Made by a program: the position numbers and the translations under genes. A DNA stretch of 9,657 nt from Betaproteobacteria bacterium. GTDB lineage: Bacteria > Pseudomonadota > Gammaproteobacteria > Burkholderiales > SG8-39. The stretch covers positions 1 through 9,657 of the forward strand of contig JAFAGU010000133.1 of assembly GCA_019237595.1 (NCBI GenBank), given 5' to 3'. Below the pieces are notes generated by a model that had not been told where the DNA came from, did not search any database, and was given only the letters and a program-made list of their open reading frames with translations. Position 1 is the stretch's first letter. Every line of letters begins with the position of its first letter. This document shows, piece by piece, positions 1 to 8,351 of this stretch.

Positions 1-2
1 TC

Positions 3-376
3 GCTCAGGACGAGAAAGGCTGGCTCTCGCGCGAGACGATCGAGTTCGTCGCCGGCTACCTCGGCATGCCGCCGGTGGCCGTGTACGAGGTGGCGACCTT
101 CTACTCGATGTACAACCTCCAGCCCACCGGCAAGTACAAGCTCACCCTCTGCACCTGCCTTCCGTGCGGCCTGCAGGGCGCCCTCGCGGCCGCGGACCAC
201 CTCCGCGGGCGGCTGGGCATCGACTTCAACGAGACGACGGCCGACGGCCATTTCACACTCAAGGAGGGCGAATGCATGGGCGCCTGCGCCATGGCGCCCG
301 TCGTTCTCGTCAATAACAAGAAGATGCACGACTACATGACCGACGAGAAGCTCGACCAGCTGCTGAAGGACCTCAA

Positions 377-380
<4 letters not shown>
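3..380 (+). CDS. nuoE: NADH-quinone oxidoreductase subunit E (NuoE), 5'-truncated by the window
   Basis: This is the thioredoxin-fold [2Fe-2S] subunit (24 kDa family) of the complex I peripheral arm. It docks on NuoF and carries cluster N1a close to the flavin. The frame is open from base 3 and gives 125 residues; family members are usually about 160-170 aa, so roughly 40 N-terminal residues lie upstream of the window. The conserved block EVATFYSMYN comes first. The four cluster ligands appear as C-x4-C (visible residues 50 and 55, within CTCLPC) and C-x3-C (residues 91 and 95, within ECMGAC). An extra cysteine sits at visible residue 52, where I would expect Asn or Thr. The ATG at 66 is internal to the conserved domain and is not the true start. 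The stop codon overlaps the nuoF start as ATGA. The subunit identity is certain; only the 5' end is unseen. Confidence 0.96.
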
Positions 381-1728
<1,348 letters not shown>

Positions 1729-1729
<1 letters not shown>

Positions 1730-3951
1730 TGGCGAACCTCAAGGTCCACATCGACGGGGTCGAGGTCGAGGTGCCGCACGGCTCCACGGTGATGGACGCC
1801 GCCAACAAGATCGGCACGTACGTCCCGCACTTCTGCTACCACCACAAGCTCTCGATCGCCGCGAACTGCCGCATGTGCCTCGTGGAGGTCGAGAAGGCGC
1901 CCAAGCCGCTCCCCGCGTGCGCGACGCCGGTGACCGACGGCATGAAGGTCTTCACGCATTCGCCGGCGGCGAAGAAGGCGCAGAACGGGGTCATGGAGTT
2001 CCTGCTCATCAACCATCCGCTCGACTGCCCGATCTGCGACCAGGGCGGCGAGTGCCAGCTCCAGGACCTCGCCGTCGGCTACGGGCACAGCAACTCGCGC
2101 TATTCCGAGGAAAAACGCGTCGTGCTCCGCAAGGAGCTCGGGCCGCTCGTCGCGGCGGAGGAAATGAGCCGCTGCATCCAGTGCACGCGCTGCGTGCGCT
2201 TCGGCCAGGAGATCGCCGGCATGATGGAGCTCGGCCTCGCGGGCCGCGGCGAGAACTCCGAGATCGTGTCCTTCGTCGGCCGGGCGGTCGAGTCGGAGCT
2301 TTCGGGGAACATGATCGACCTCTGCCCGGTCGGCGCGCTCACCTCCGAGCCCTTCCGCTACCAGGCGCGCAGCTGGGAGCTCTCGCGCCGCAAGTCCGTC
2401 TCGCCCCACGACGGGCACGGCTCCAACCTGATCGTGCAAGTGAAGCAGAAGAAAGTCATGCGCGTGCTGCCGCTCGACAACGAGGCGGTGAACGAGTGCT
2501 GGCTCTCCGACAAGGACCGCTTTTCCTACGAGGGGCTGAATTCACCCGACCGCCTCACGCAGCCGCTCCTCAAGCGCAATGGACGCTGGGAGGAGGTGGA
2601 GTGGTCGGTCGCGATCGAGGAGGCGGTGTGGGGCCTCAAGGGTCGCGACGTCGGCGTGCTCGCGAGCCCGCATTCGACCCTGGAGGAGCTTTTCCTCGCC
2701 GGGAAGCTCGCCGAGGCGACCGGCGGGGCGGCGGACTTCCGCCTTCGCCACTCCGACTTCTCCGCCGACGGCAAGCGCGCCGGAATACCGTGGCTCGGCA
2801 TGCCGATCGCGGACCTCGGCGCGCTCGACCGCGTGCTCGTCATCGGCTCGTTCCTGCGCAAGGACCAGCCGCTCGTTGCGCACCGCCTGCGCCAGGCGGC
2901 GAAGCGGGGCGCCAAGGTCTACAAGCTGCATTCGGCGGACGACGACTGGCTCATGCCGCTTGCCGGCAAAAAGATCGTCCGGCCCTCGGAGCTCGCTGCC
3001 GCGATCGCCGCTTTCGAGCAGGAGCTCAAGGGCGCGAGGAATGCCGCCATCCTGGTCGGCAACTTCGCGCAGCAGCACCCGCAGGCGGGGAGGATCCACG
3101 CCGCGGCGCAGGCGCTTGCGCAAGCGACCGGGGCGAAGCTCGGCTTCCTCGCCGAAGCTGCGAATTCGGTGGGCGGCTACCTGGCCGGACTGCCCGCCGG
3201 CGGCAACGTCCTCGACGTCCTGCGCAAGAAAGCGATCGTCGTCCTCAACGCCGAGCCGGAGCTCGACTGCGCCGATCCAGTGGCCACGGGCGCGGCGCTT
3301 CGCCAGGCGCAATTCGTCCTCGCATTGAGCCCGTTCCGCACCGGGCTCGACTACGCCAACCTCATCCTGCCGATCGGGGCTTTCAGCGAGACGCCGGGCG
3401 TGTTCGTCAGCACCGAGGGGCGCCTGCAGCCGTTCTATGCGACGGTCCTGCCGCCGGGCGAAGCGCGGCCGGGCTGGAAGGTGCTCCGGGTCCTCGGCAG
3501 CATGCTGGGGGCGGGCCTCGAGTTCGATACGGTGGAGCAGGTCCGCGAAGCGTGCCTCAAGGGGAGGGACGTGGCGGCGCTCCTCTCGAACGGCATCTCC
3601 TCCGACGCAGGACAGGCGGAACGGAGCGCGGGCATCGAGCGCGTCGCGGACGTGCCGATCTATTTCGCCGATCCGATCGTGCGGCGCTCGGCTCCGCTGC
3701 AGGAAACGGTCGATGCTCGGCCGCCGCGCGCCTGGATGAACGGCAAGCTCCTCGCGCGGCTGGGCGTCTCAAGCGGCGACCCGCTGCTCGTGCGCCAGGG
3801 AGACGGGCAAGCGAGGCTCACTGCGGCGCAGGATGACGGGCTCCCCGACGAGTGCGTCCGCCTCTCGGCCGCCCATGCGTCGACCGCGCCGCTGGGGTCG
3901 ATGTTCGGGACGCTGCAGCTCGAGAAGCTGGCGATCGGAAAGGCGGCCTAG
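1729..3951 (+). CDS. nuoG: NADH-quinone oxidoreductase subunit G (NuoG), iron-sulfur chain subunit lacking N7
   Basis: NuoG (75 kDa family) carries most of the peripheral-arm iron-sulfur relay. The protein is 740 aa. An N-terminal [2Fe-2S] ferredoxin domain holds Cys36, Cys47, Cys50 and Cys64 (cluster N1b). The His-ligated [4Fe-4S] motif is H96-x3-C100-x2-C103-x5-C109 (N5). A second [4Fe-4S] set is Cys149, Cys152, Cys155 and Cys199 in DLCPVGAL (N4). From about residue 220 it enters the catalytically inactive molybdopterin-oxidoreductase-like domain. Where E. coli and Thermus carry the N7 ligands there is SVSPHDGHGSNL with no cysteine cluster, as in the mitochondrial, alpha- and betaproteobacterial type. 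The start at 1729 shares one base with the nuoF stop (TGATG). The frame extends upstream to an ATG at 1426, but that part is only nuoF read in another frame. Confidence 0.97.
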
Positions 3952-3970
3952 CCATGGGGAAGACGCCCTG
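3952..3970 (+). promoter_or_regulatory. nuoG-nuoH gap with five-codon ORF and weak Shine-Dalgarno
   Basis: The 19-base gap between the nuoG stop and nuoH start holds ATG GGG AAG ACG CCC TGA (3954-3971, peptide MGKTP). Its stop overlaps the nuoH ATG as TGATG. The run GGGGAAG at 3956-3962 sits eight bases before the nuoH start and can serve as a weak ribosome binding site. Whether the mini-ORF is translated or is a chance by-product of this site cannot be told from sequence alone. Confidence 0.4.
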
Positions 3971-5065
3971 ATGCGCGAGTGGTGGATCGACAAGGCGGAC
4001 TGGCTGCAGGGCCAGGGCACCTGGGGCCCGATGGTCTATGCCACCGCGATGGCGCTTGCCGGCATCATCGCCATCGTCGCGCCGCTCTTCGCCTGCGTCG
4101 CCTACCTGACGCTCTGGGAGCGCAAGCTCATCGGCTGGATCCAGATCCGGATCGGCCCGAACCGCGTGGGGCCGCTGGGCCTGCTGCAGCCCGTCGCCGA
4201 CGGCGTGAAGCTCCTCATGAAGGAGATCATCGTTCCGTCGAGCGCGAACAAGGGCCTCTACATCCTCGCGCCGATCGTGATGCTGATGCCCGCGCTCGCC
4301 GCCTGGGCCGTGATTCCCTTCGCGCCCGAAGTGGTCCTGGCCGACATCAACGCGGGGCTCCTCTACATCATGGCCTTGAGCTCGCTCGGCGTATACGGCG
4401 TGATCGTCGCCGGGTGGGCGTCCAATTCCAAGTACGCGTTCCTGGGCGCGATGCGCTCGGCGGCGCAGATGGTCTCGTACGAGCTCGCCATGGGCTTCGC
4501 GCTGGTGGTGGTGCTCATGGTGTCGGGAAGCCTGAAACTCTCGGACATCGTCGTGTCGCAGGGCCGCGGCCTCTTCGCCTCCATGGGGCTCAACTTCCTC
4601 TCGTGGAACTGGCTGCCTCTGCTGCCCATCCTCGTCGTCTACTTCGTCTCGGGGGTCGCCGAGACGAACCGCGCGCCTTTCGACGTCGTCGAAGGCGAGT
4701 CGGAGATCGTGGCGGGACACATGATCGAATACTCGGGCATGGCGTTCGCGCTCTTCTTCCTCGCCGAGTACATGAACATGATCCTGATCAGCACGCTGAC
4801 GGTCGTCATGTTCTTTGGCGGCTGGCAGCCTCCGATCGACACGTATCTTTTTGCAGAAGTCCCTCCATTCAAGTTCGGATTGTTTTGGTTATTTGTAAAA
4901 ACCTTCGTCGTCGTCTCGATGTTCCTCTGGCTGCGGGCGACCTTCCCCCGCTACCGCTACGACCAGATCATGCGCCTGGGCTGGAAGATCTTCATTCCGA
5001 TCACCATCGTCTGGATCGTCGTCGTCGGCATCTGGATGCAGACGCCCTGGAGCCTGTGGCGATGA
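3971..5065 (+). CDS. nuoH: NADH-quinone oxidoreductase subunit H (NuoH), quinone-site membrane subunit
   Basis: NuoH (ND1 family) is the membrane subunit that forms the entrance and much of the wall of the ubiquinone chamber where the peripheral arm docks. The 364-aa protein is longer than E. coli NuoH (about 325 aa) but plausible for betaproteobacteria. Visible signatures are LTLWERKLIGWIQIRIGPNRVGP (residues 46-68), QPVADGVKLLMKE (73-85), and the acidic loop AETNRAPFDVVEGESEIVAGH (230-250), whose Glu/Asp residues link quinone chemistry to pumping. About eight hydrophobic membrane segments are apparent. The start at 3971 (MREWWIDKADW) leaves a short N-terminus before the first helix; an in-frame ATG at 3833 lies within nuoG and its translation is basic, low-complexity shadow sequence. 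Codons 291-311 are strikingly AT-rich. The stop overlaps nuoI as ATGA. Confidence 0.97.
   Translation: MREWWIDKADWLQGQGTWGPMVYATAMALAGIIAIVAPLFACVAYLTLWERKLIGWIQIRIGPNRVGPLGLLQPVADGVKLLMKEIIVPSSANKGLYILAPIVMLMPALAAWAVIPFAPEVVLADINAGLLYIMALSSLGVYGVIVAGWASNSKYAFLGAMRSAAQMVSYELAMGFALVVVLMVSGSLKLSDIVVSQGRGLFASMGLNFLSWNWLPLLPILVVYFVSGVAETNRAPFDVVEGESEIVAGHMIEYSGMAFALFFLAEYMNMILISTLTVVMFFGGWQPPIDTYLFAEVPPFKFGLFWLFVKTFVVVSMFLWLRATFPRYRYDQIMRLGWKIFIPITIVWIVVVGIWMQTPWSLWR
4841..4903 (+). other. AT-rich rare-codon patch near the 3' end of nuoH
   Basis: Codons 291-311 of nuoH include TAT, CTT, TTT, GCA, GAA, CCT, CCA, GGA, TTT, TTA, TTT, GTA and AAA. Thirteen of 21 codons end in A or T, against a strong G/C preference on both sides. 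The encoded residues, including EVPPFKFGLFW, look normal for the family, so the difference is synonymous and not a sign of a broken gene. I see no clear promoter hexamer pair in it. Confidence 0.6.
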
Positions 5066-5550
5066 CCCGGGTTCTCGATTTTTTCAAATCATTTTTGTTG
5101 ATAGAGCTTCTGAGAGGGATGGCTCTGACCGGGCGTCACCTCTTCGCGCGCAAGGTGACGGTGCAGTATCCGGAGGAGAAGACGCCCATGAGCCCGCGCT
5201 TCCGCGGGCTACACGCGCTGCGCCGCTATCCCAACGGCGAGGAGCGCTGCATCGCATGCAAGCTCTGCGAGGCGGTGTGCCCGGCGCTCGCGATCCACAT
5301 CGAATCGGAGGCACGCGCCGACGGCACGCGCCGCACCACGCGCTACGACATTGACCTCACGAAGTGCATCTTCTGCGGCTTCTGCGAGGAAGCCTGCCCG
5401 GTGGACGCCATCGTGGAGACGCGGACCCTCGAGTACCACGGGGAAAGGCGAGGGGACCTTTACTACACCAAGCCCATGCTGCTCGCGGTGGGCGAGCGCT
5501 ACGAGGAGCAGATCGCCCGCGACCGGGCCGCCGACGCCCGCTACCGCTAG
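5062..5550 (+). CDS. nuoI: NADH-quinone oxidoreductase subunit I (NuoI), 2x[4Fe-4S] ferredoxin-like
   Basis: NuoI (TYKY, 23 kDa family) carries clusters N6a and N6b and passes electrons from the NuoG chain towards N2 in NuoB, beside the quinone site. The 162-aa length is typical. Two classic ferredoxin motifs are seen: C63-x2-C66-x2-C69-x3-C73-P and C102-x2-C105-x2-C108-x3-C112-P. The N-terminus (DFFKSFLLIELLRGMALTG) is the amphipathic helix that lies along the membrane and holds the subunit against NuoH. The start at 5062 overlaps the nuoH stop (ATGA), with GGAG at 5049-5052 nine bases upstream. The frame is open far upstream, but that part is a shadow of nuoH. The first 18 codons are unusually AT-rich (GAT TTT TTC AAA TCA TTT TTG TTG ATA, then AGA), in contrast to the rest of the gene. 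Confidence 0.98.
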   Translation: MTRVLDFFKSFLLIELLRGMALTGRHLFARKVTVQYPEEKTPMSPRFRGLHALRRYPNGEERCIACKLCEAVCPALAIHIESEARADGTRRTTRYDIDLTKCIFCGFCEEACPVDAIVETRTLEYHGERRGDLYYTKPMLLAVGERYEEQIARDRAADARYR

Positions 5551-5563
5551 GTAGACAAGAACA
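5551..5563 (+). other. 13-base nuoI-nuoJ gap without a strong Shine-Dalgarno
   Basis: The gap reads GTAGACAAGAACA. It has no AGGAGG-like run; the best purine-rich element is AGG at the nuoI stop. nuoJ translation probably depends on reinitiation after nuoI. There is no hairpin or promoter-like pair here. Confidence 0.45.
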
Positions 5564-6163
5564 ATGTACGAAGCTGCCGTCTTCTACGCCTTCGGCGCGG
5601 TGCTGCTCGTGTCCGCGCTGGCCGTCATCACCGCGCGGAACCCGGTGCACGGGGTGCTCTTCCTTGTGCTCGCCTTCTTCACCGCTTCGGCCATCTGGCT
5701 CCTCCTGCGGGCCGAGTTCCTCGCCATCGCGCTCGTCGTCGTCTACGTCGGCGCGGTGATGGTGCTCTTCCTCTTCGTGGTCATGATGCTCGACATCAAT
5801 CTCGAGCGCGTGCGCGAGGGCTTCTGGCGCAACCTGCCGCTCGCGCTGGTGGTGGGCGGCGTCATGGTGGTCGAGATGGTGCTCGTGCTCGCGGGCAAGT
5901 ACTTCGACATCGTCGCGACGCGGCCCGCGCCGTTTCCGCCGGGCTACAGCAACACGCGCGCGCTCGGGCGGCTCCTCTATACCGACTACTGCTATGCGTT
6001 CGAGATCGCCGCGGTCGTGCTCCTCGTCGCGATCATCGCCGCCATCTCGCTCACGCTGCGGCGGCGCAAGGACAGCCGCTACCAGGATCCCGCCGAGCAG
6101 GTGAGGGCGCGGCGCGAGGAACGCGTGCGGCTCGTCTCGATGCCGGCGGAGCGCGACGCATGA
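5564..6163 (+). CDS. nuoJ: NADH-quinone oxidoreductase subunit J (NuoJ), membrane subunit
   Basis: NuoJ (ND6 family) is a membrane subunit between NuoH/NuoA and NuoK, in the stretch that connects the quinone site to the antiporter-like channels. The 199 aa show five hydrophobic segments at about residues 1-22, 29-48, 54-76, 90-111 and 145-165. The third contains VVVYVGAVMVLFLFVVMMLD, the family signature around a conserved Tyr-Val-Gly, where the helix is known to carry a pi-bulge that changes during turnover. After the last helix a charged, arginine-rich tail of about 34 residues (166-199) is predicted to lie outside the membrane. The start follows nuoI by 13 bases; the stop overlaps nuoK as ATGA. 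The family call is firm from the segment-3 signature and the position in the operon. Confidence 0.96.
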   Translation: MYEAAVFYAFGAVLLVSALAVITARNPVHGVLFLVLAFFTASAIWLLLRAEFLAIALVVVYVGAVMVLFLFVVMMLDINLERVREGFWRNLPLALVVGGVMVVEMVLVLAGKYFDIVATRPAPFPPGYSNTRALGRLLYTDYCYAFEIAAVVLLVAIIAAISLTLRRRKDSRYQDPAEQVRARREERVRLVSMPAERDA

Positions 6164-6477
6164 GCCTCTACCCGCTCACCGTCAACCACTTCCTCGTGCT
6201 CGGGGCGATCCTCTTCGCGATCGCGGTCGTCGGCATCTTCCTCAACCGGCGGAACATCATCGTCCTCCTCATGGCGATCGAGCTCATGCTCCTCGCCGTG
6301 AACCTCAACTTCATCGCCTTCTCGAACTACCTCGGCAACCTCGCCGGCCAGGTATTCGTCTTCTTCATCCTCACGGTCGCCGCCGCCGAGTCGGCGATCG
6401 GCCTCGCGATCCTCGTCGTGCTCTTCCGCAACCTGAACACGATCGACGTGGACGACCTGGATTCGCTGAAGGGCTAG
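6160..6477 (+). CDS. nuoK: NADH-quinone oxidoreductase subunit K (NuoK), membrane subunit
   Basis: NuoK (ND4L family) is a small three-helix membrane subunit related to part of MrpC antiporter subunits. It contributes to proton transfer between the quinone end and the pumping channels. The 105 aa match the usual size of about 100 aa. The two buried glutamates essential in E. coli correspond to Glu41 (in MAIELMLLAVNLNF) and Glu77 (in AAAESAIGLAILV), both within helices. The C-terminus ends in the acidic stretch NTIDVDDLDSLKG. The start overlaps the nuoJ stop (ATGA), with GGAG at 6148-6151 eight bases ahead. The nuoL start follows the stop after two bases. Confidence 0.97.
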   Translation: MSLYPLTVNHFLVLGAILFAIAVVGIFLNRRNIIVLLMAIELMLLAVNLNFIAFSNYLGNLAGQVFVFFILTVAAAESAIGLAILVVLFRNLNTIDVDDLDSLKG

Positions 6478-6479
6478 CG

Positions 6480-8351
6480 ATGAAGACGCTCTACCTCCTG
6501 ATTCCGCTCCTGCCGCTTGCCGGCGCGATCGTCGCCGGCCTCTTCGGCCGCGCGGTCGGCCGGGCCGGGGCGCACTGGGTCACCATCCTCTCGGTCCTCG
6601 CCTCCTGCGTGCTGTCGATCGTCGTCTTCGTCGACGTGCTGAACGGCCACGAGTTCAACGGCAACGTCTACACCTGGATCACGATGGGCGACACGCCGAT
6701 CCACATCGGCTTCCTCATCGACCGGCTCACCGCCCTGATGATGGTCGTGGTCACCTTCGTCTCGCTCATGGTGCACGTCTACACCATCGGCTACATGGCG
6801 GACGACCCCGGCTACCAGCGCTTCTTCTCCTACATCTCGCTCTTCACGTTCTCGATGCTCATGCTCGTGATGGCGAACAACTTCCTGCAGCTCTTCTTCG
6901 GGTGGGAAGCGGTCGGCGTGGTGTCCTACCTGCTGATCGGCTTCTGGTACACGCGGCCCACCGCCATCTACGCGAACCTCAAGGCGTTCCTCGTCAACCG
7001 GGTCGGCGACTTCGGCTTCATCCTCGGCATCGCGCTCGTCCTCGCCCACTACGGGACGCTGGACTATGGGGTCGTCTTTCAGGAAGCAACCAAGCATCCG
7101 GACGGTTTGACCCTGATCTGCATCCTGCTCTTCGTCGGCGCCATGGGGAAAAGCGCCCAGTTTCCGCTGCACGTATGGCTGCCGGATTCGATGGAAGGCC
7201 CCACGCCGATCTCCGCCCTCATCCACGCCGCGACCATGGTCACGGCCGGCATCTTCATGGTGGCGCGCATGTCGCCGCTCTACGAGCTCTCGGAGACGGC
7301 GCGCTCGGTGGTCCTCGTCACGGGCGGGATCACCGCGCTCTTCATGGGCCTCGTCGCTCTCACCCAGTTCGACATCAAGCGCGTGGTGGCCTACTCGACG
7401 CTCTCCCAGCTCGGCTACATGACCGCGGCGCTCGGCGCCTCGGCGTACTCGGCGGCGATCTTCCACCTGATGACGCACGCGTTCTTCAAGGCGCTGCTCT
7501 TCCTCGCCGCGGGCTCCGTCATCATCGCGCTCCACCACGAGCAGGACATGCGGCGCATGGGCGGCCTCAAGTCGCGCATGCCGATCACCTACTGGACGCT
7601 CCTCGTCGGCGCGATCGCCTCGGCCGGCATCCCGCCCTTCGCCGGCTTCTATTCCAAGGACGCCATCATCGAGGCGGTGCACCAGGCCGGCGCGCCCGGG
7701 GCGGCGTTCGCCTACCTCTGCGTCGTCTCCTGCGTCTACGTCACGGCGGCCTACACCTTCCGGCTCGTGTTCATGGCGTTCCACGGCGAGCCGCGCTACG
7801 ACGCCCACCATCCGCCTCACGAGTCGCCTGTAGTCGTGACCGTCCCGCTCGTCCTCCTCGCGATCCCATCGGTGGCAGCGGGGTGGGTGGTCGGCGACGC
7901 AGTCTTTGGCGACTACTTCGGGAAGGCGCTGGTGAACGAGCCTGAGGAGTGGCACGGCATCGTCGCTTACACGCTCCACGGCCTCACGGGGCTGCCGTTC
8001 TGGCTGGCGCTCGCCGGGATCGCCACGGCCTGGTACCTCTACCTCAAGAACCCGCAGGCGCCCAAGCGGGTCGCGCAGGCGTTCGGGCCGCTCTACGCCC
8101 TCGTCGAGCGCAAATACGGCTTCGACGAGCTCTATGCCTGGCTCTTCGCCGGCGGCGCGCTCGCGGCCGGGAAGGGCTTCTGGAAGGGCGGCGACCAGAA
8201 CGTGATCGACGGCCTGATGGTGAACGGCTCGGCGCGGGTGGTGGGATGGTTCTCCACCGTCGTGCGCCACCTGCAGTCGGGGACGATCTACCGCTATGCC
8301 TCCACGATGCTGATCGGCGTCGTGATCCTCACCTACTGGCTGCTGAGATGA
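6480..8351 (+). CDS. nuoL: NADH-quinone oxidoreductase subunit L (NuoL), distal antiporter-like proton channel
   Basis: NuoL (ND5 family, related to MrpA) is the distal antiporter-like subunit of the membrane arm and sends a long lateral helix back along the arm. At 623 aa it is close to E. coli NuoL (613). Residues matching the known proton-path set are Glu143 (FFGWEAVGVVSYLL), Asp177 (NRVGDFGF), Lys224 (AMGKSAQFPLHVWLPDSMEG), His249 (ALIHAATMVTAG), Lys337 (THAFFKALLFLAAGS) and Lys393 (GFYSKDAI). A hydrophilic loop rich in His and Pro (HHPPHESP, 443-450) comes before the late helices. The region from about 525 to 605 has the amphipathic character of the lateral helix and precedes a last membrane segment. 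GAAGGG at 6468-6473 is six bases before the ATG. The stop overlaps nuoM as ATGA. No expected residue is missing. Confidence 0.98.
   Translation: MKTLYLLIPLLPLAGAIVAGLFGRAVGRAGAHWVTILSVLASCVLSIVVFVDVLNGHEFNGNVYTWITMGDTPIHIGFLIDRLTALMMVVVTFVSLMVHVYTIGYMADDPGYQRFFSYISLFTFSMLMLVMANNFLQLFFGWEAVGVVSYLLIGFWYTRPTAIYANLKAFLVNRVGDFGFILGIALVLAHYGTLDYGVVFQEATKHPDGLTLICILLFVGAMGKSAQFPLHVWLPDSMEGPTPISALIHAATMVTAGIFMVARMSPLYELSETARSVVLVTGGITALFMGLVALTQFDIKRVVAYSTLSQLGYMTAALGASAYSAAIFHLMTHAFFKALLFLAAGSVIIALHHEQDMRRMGGLKSRMPITYWTLLVGAIASAGIPPFAGFYSKDAIIEAVHQAGAPGAAFAYLCVVSCVYVTAAYTFRLVFMAFHGEPRYDAHHPPHESPVVVTVPLVLLAIPSVAAGWVVGDAVFGDYFGKALVNEPEEWHGIVAYTLHGLTGLPFWLALAGIATAWYLYLKNPQAPKRVAQAFGPLYALVERKYGFDELYAWLFAGGALAAGKGFWKGGDQNVIDGLMVNGSARVVGWFSTVVRHLQSGTIYRYASTMLIGVVILTYWLLR

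Noticed and set aside
1875..3836. A 653-codon plus-strand frame inside nuoG
   Set aside because: Arg/Ala/Pro/Gly-rich out-of-frame translation; the overlapping nuoG frame carries all the cluster ligands.
3833..3970. N-terminal extension of nuoH from an upstream ATG
   Set aside because: The extension is Arg/Ser/Pro-rich out-of-frame nuoG sequence; the conserved NuoH N-terminal region follows the ATG at 3971.
3979..5061. Long upstream extension of the nuoI frame
   Set aside because: It is nuoH in another frame; the NuoI family length (about 162 aa) fits a start at 5062.
5066..5098. CCCGGG followed by T-runs near the nuoI start, resembling a terminator
   Set aside because: CCCGGG is a six-base palindrome with no loop and no longer stem around it. 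The T-runs are codons in the conserved NuoI N-terminal helix, and termination in mid-operon is implausible.
4875..5110. Possible internal promoter in the AT-rich patches
   Set aside because: TTG-containing -35-like words occur, but no properly spaced, convincing -10 partner was found; low GC alone is not enough.
6474..8270. A 598-codon open frame on the minus strand opposite nuoL
   Set aside because: Its translation is dominated by Arg, Asp, Glu, His and Val, the typical mirror of a GC-rich membrane-protein gene. It shows no recognisable domain, and nuoL on the plus strand is certain.
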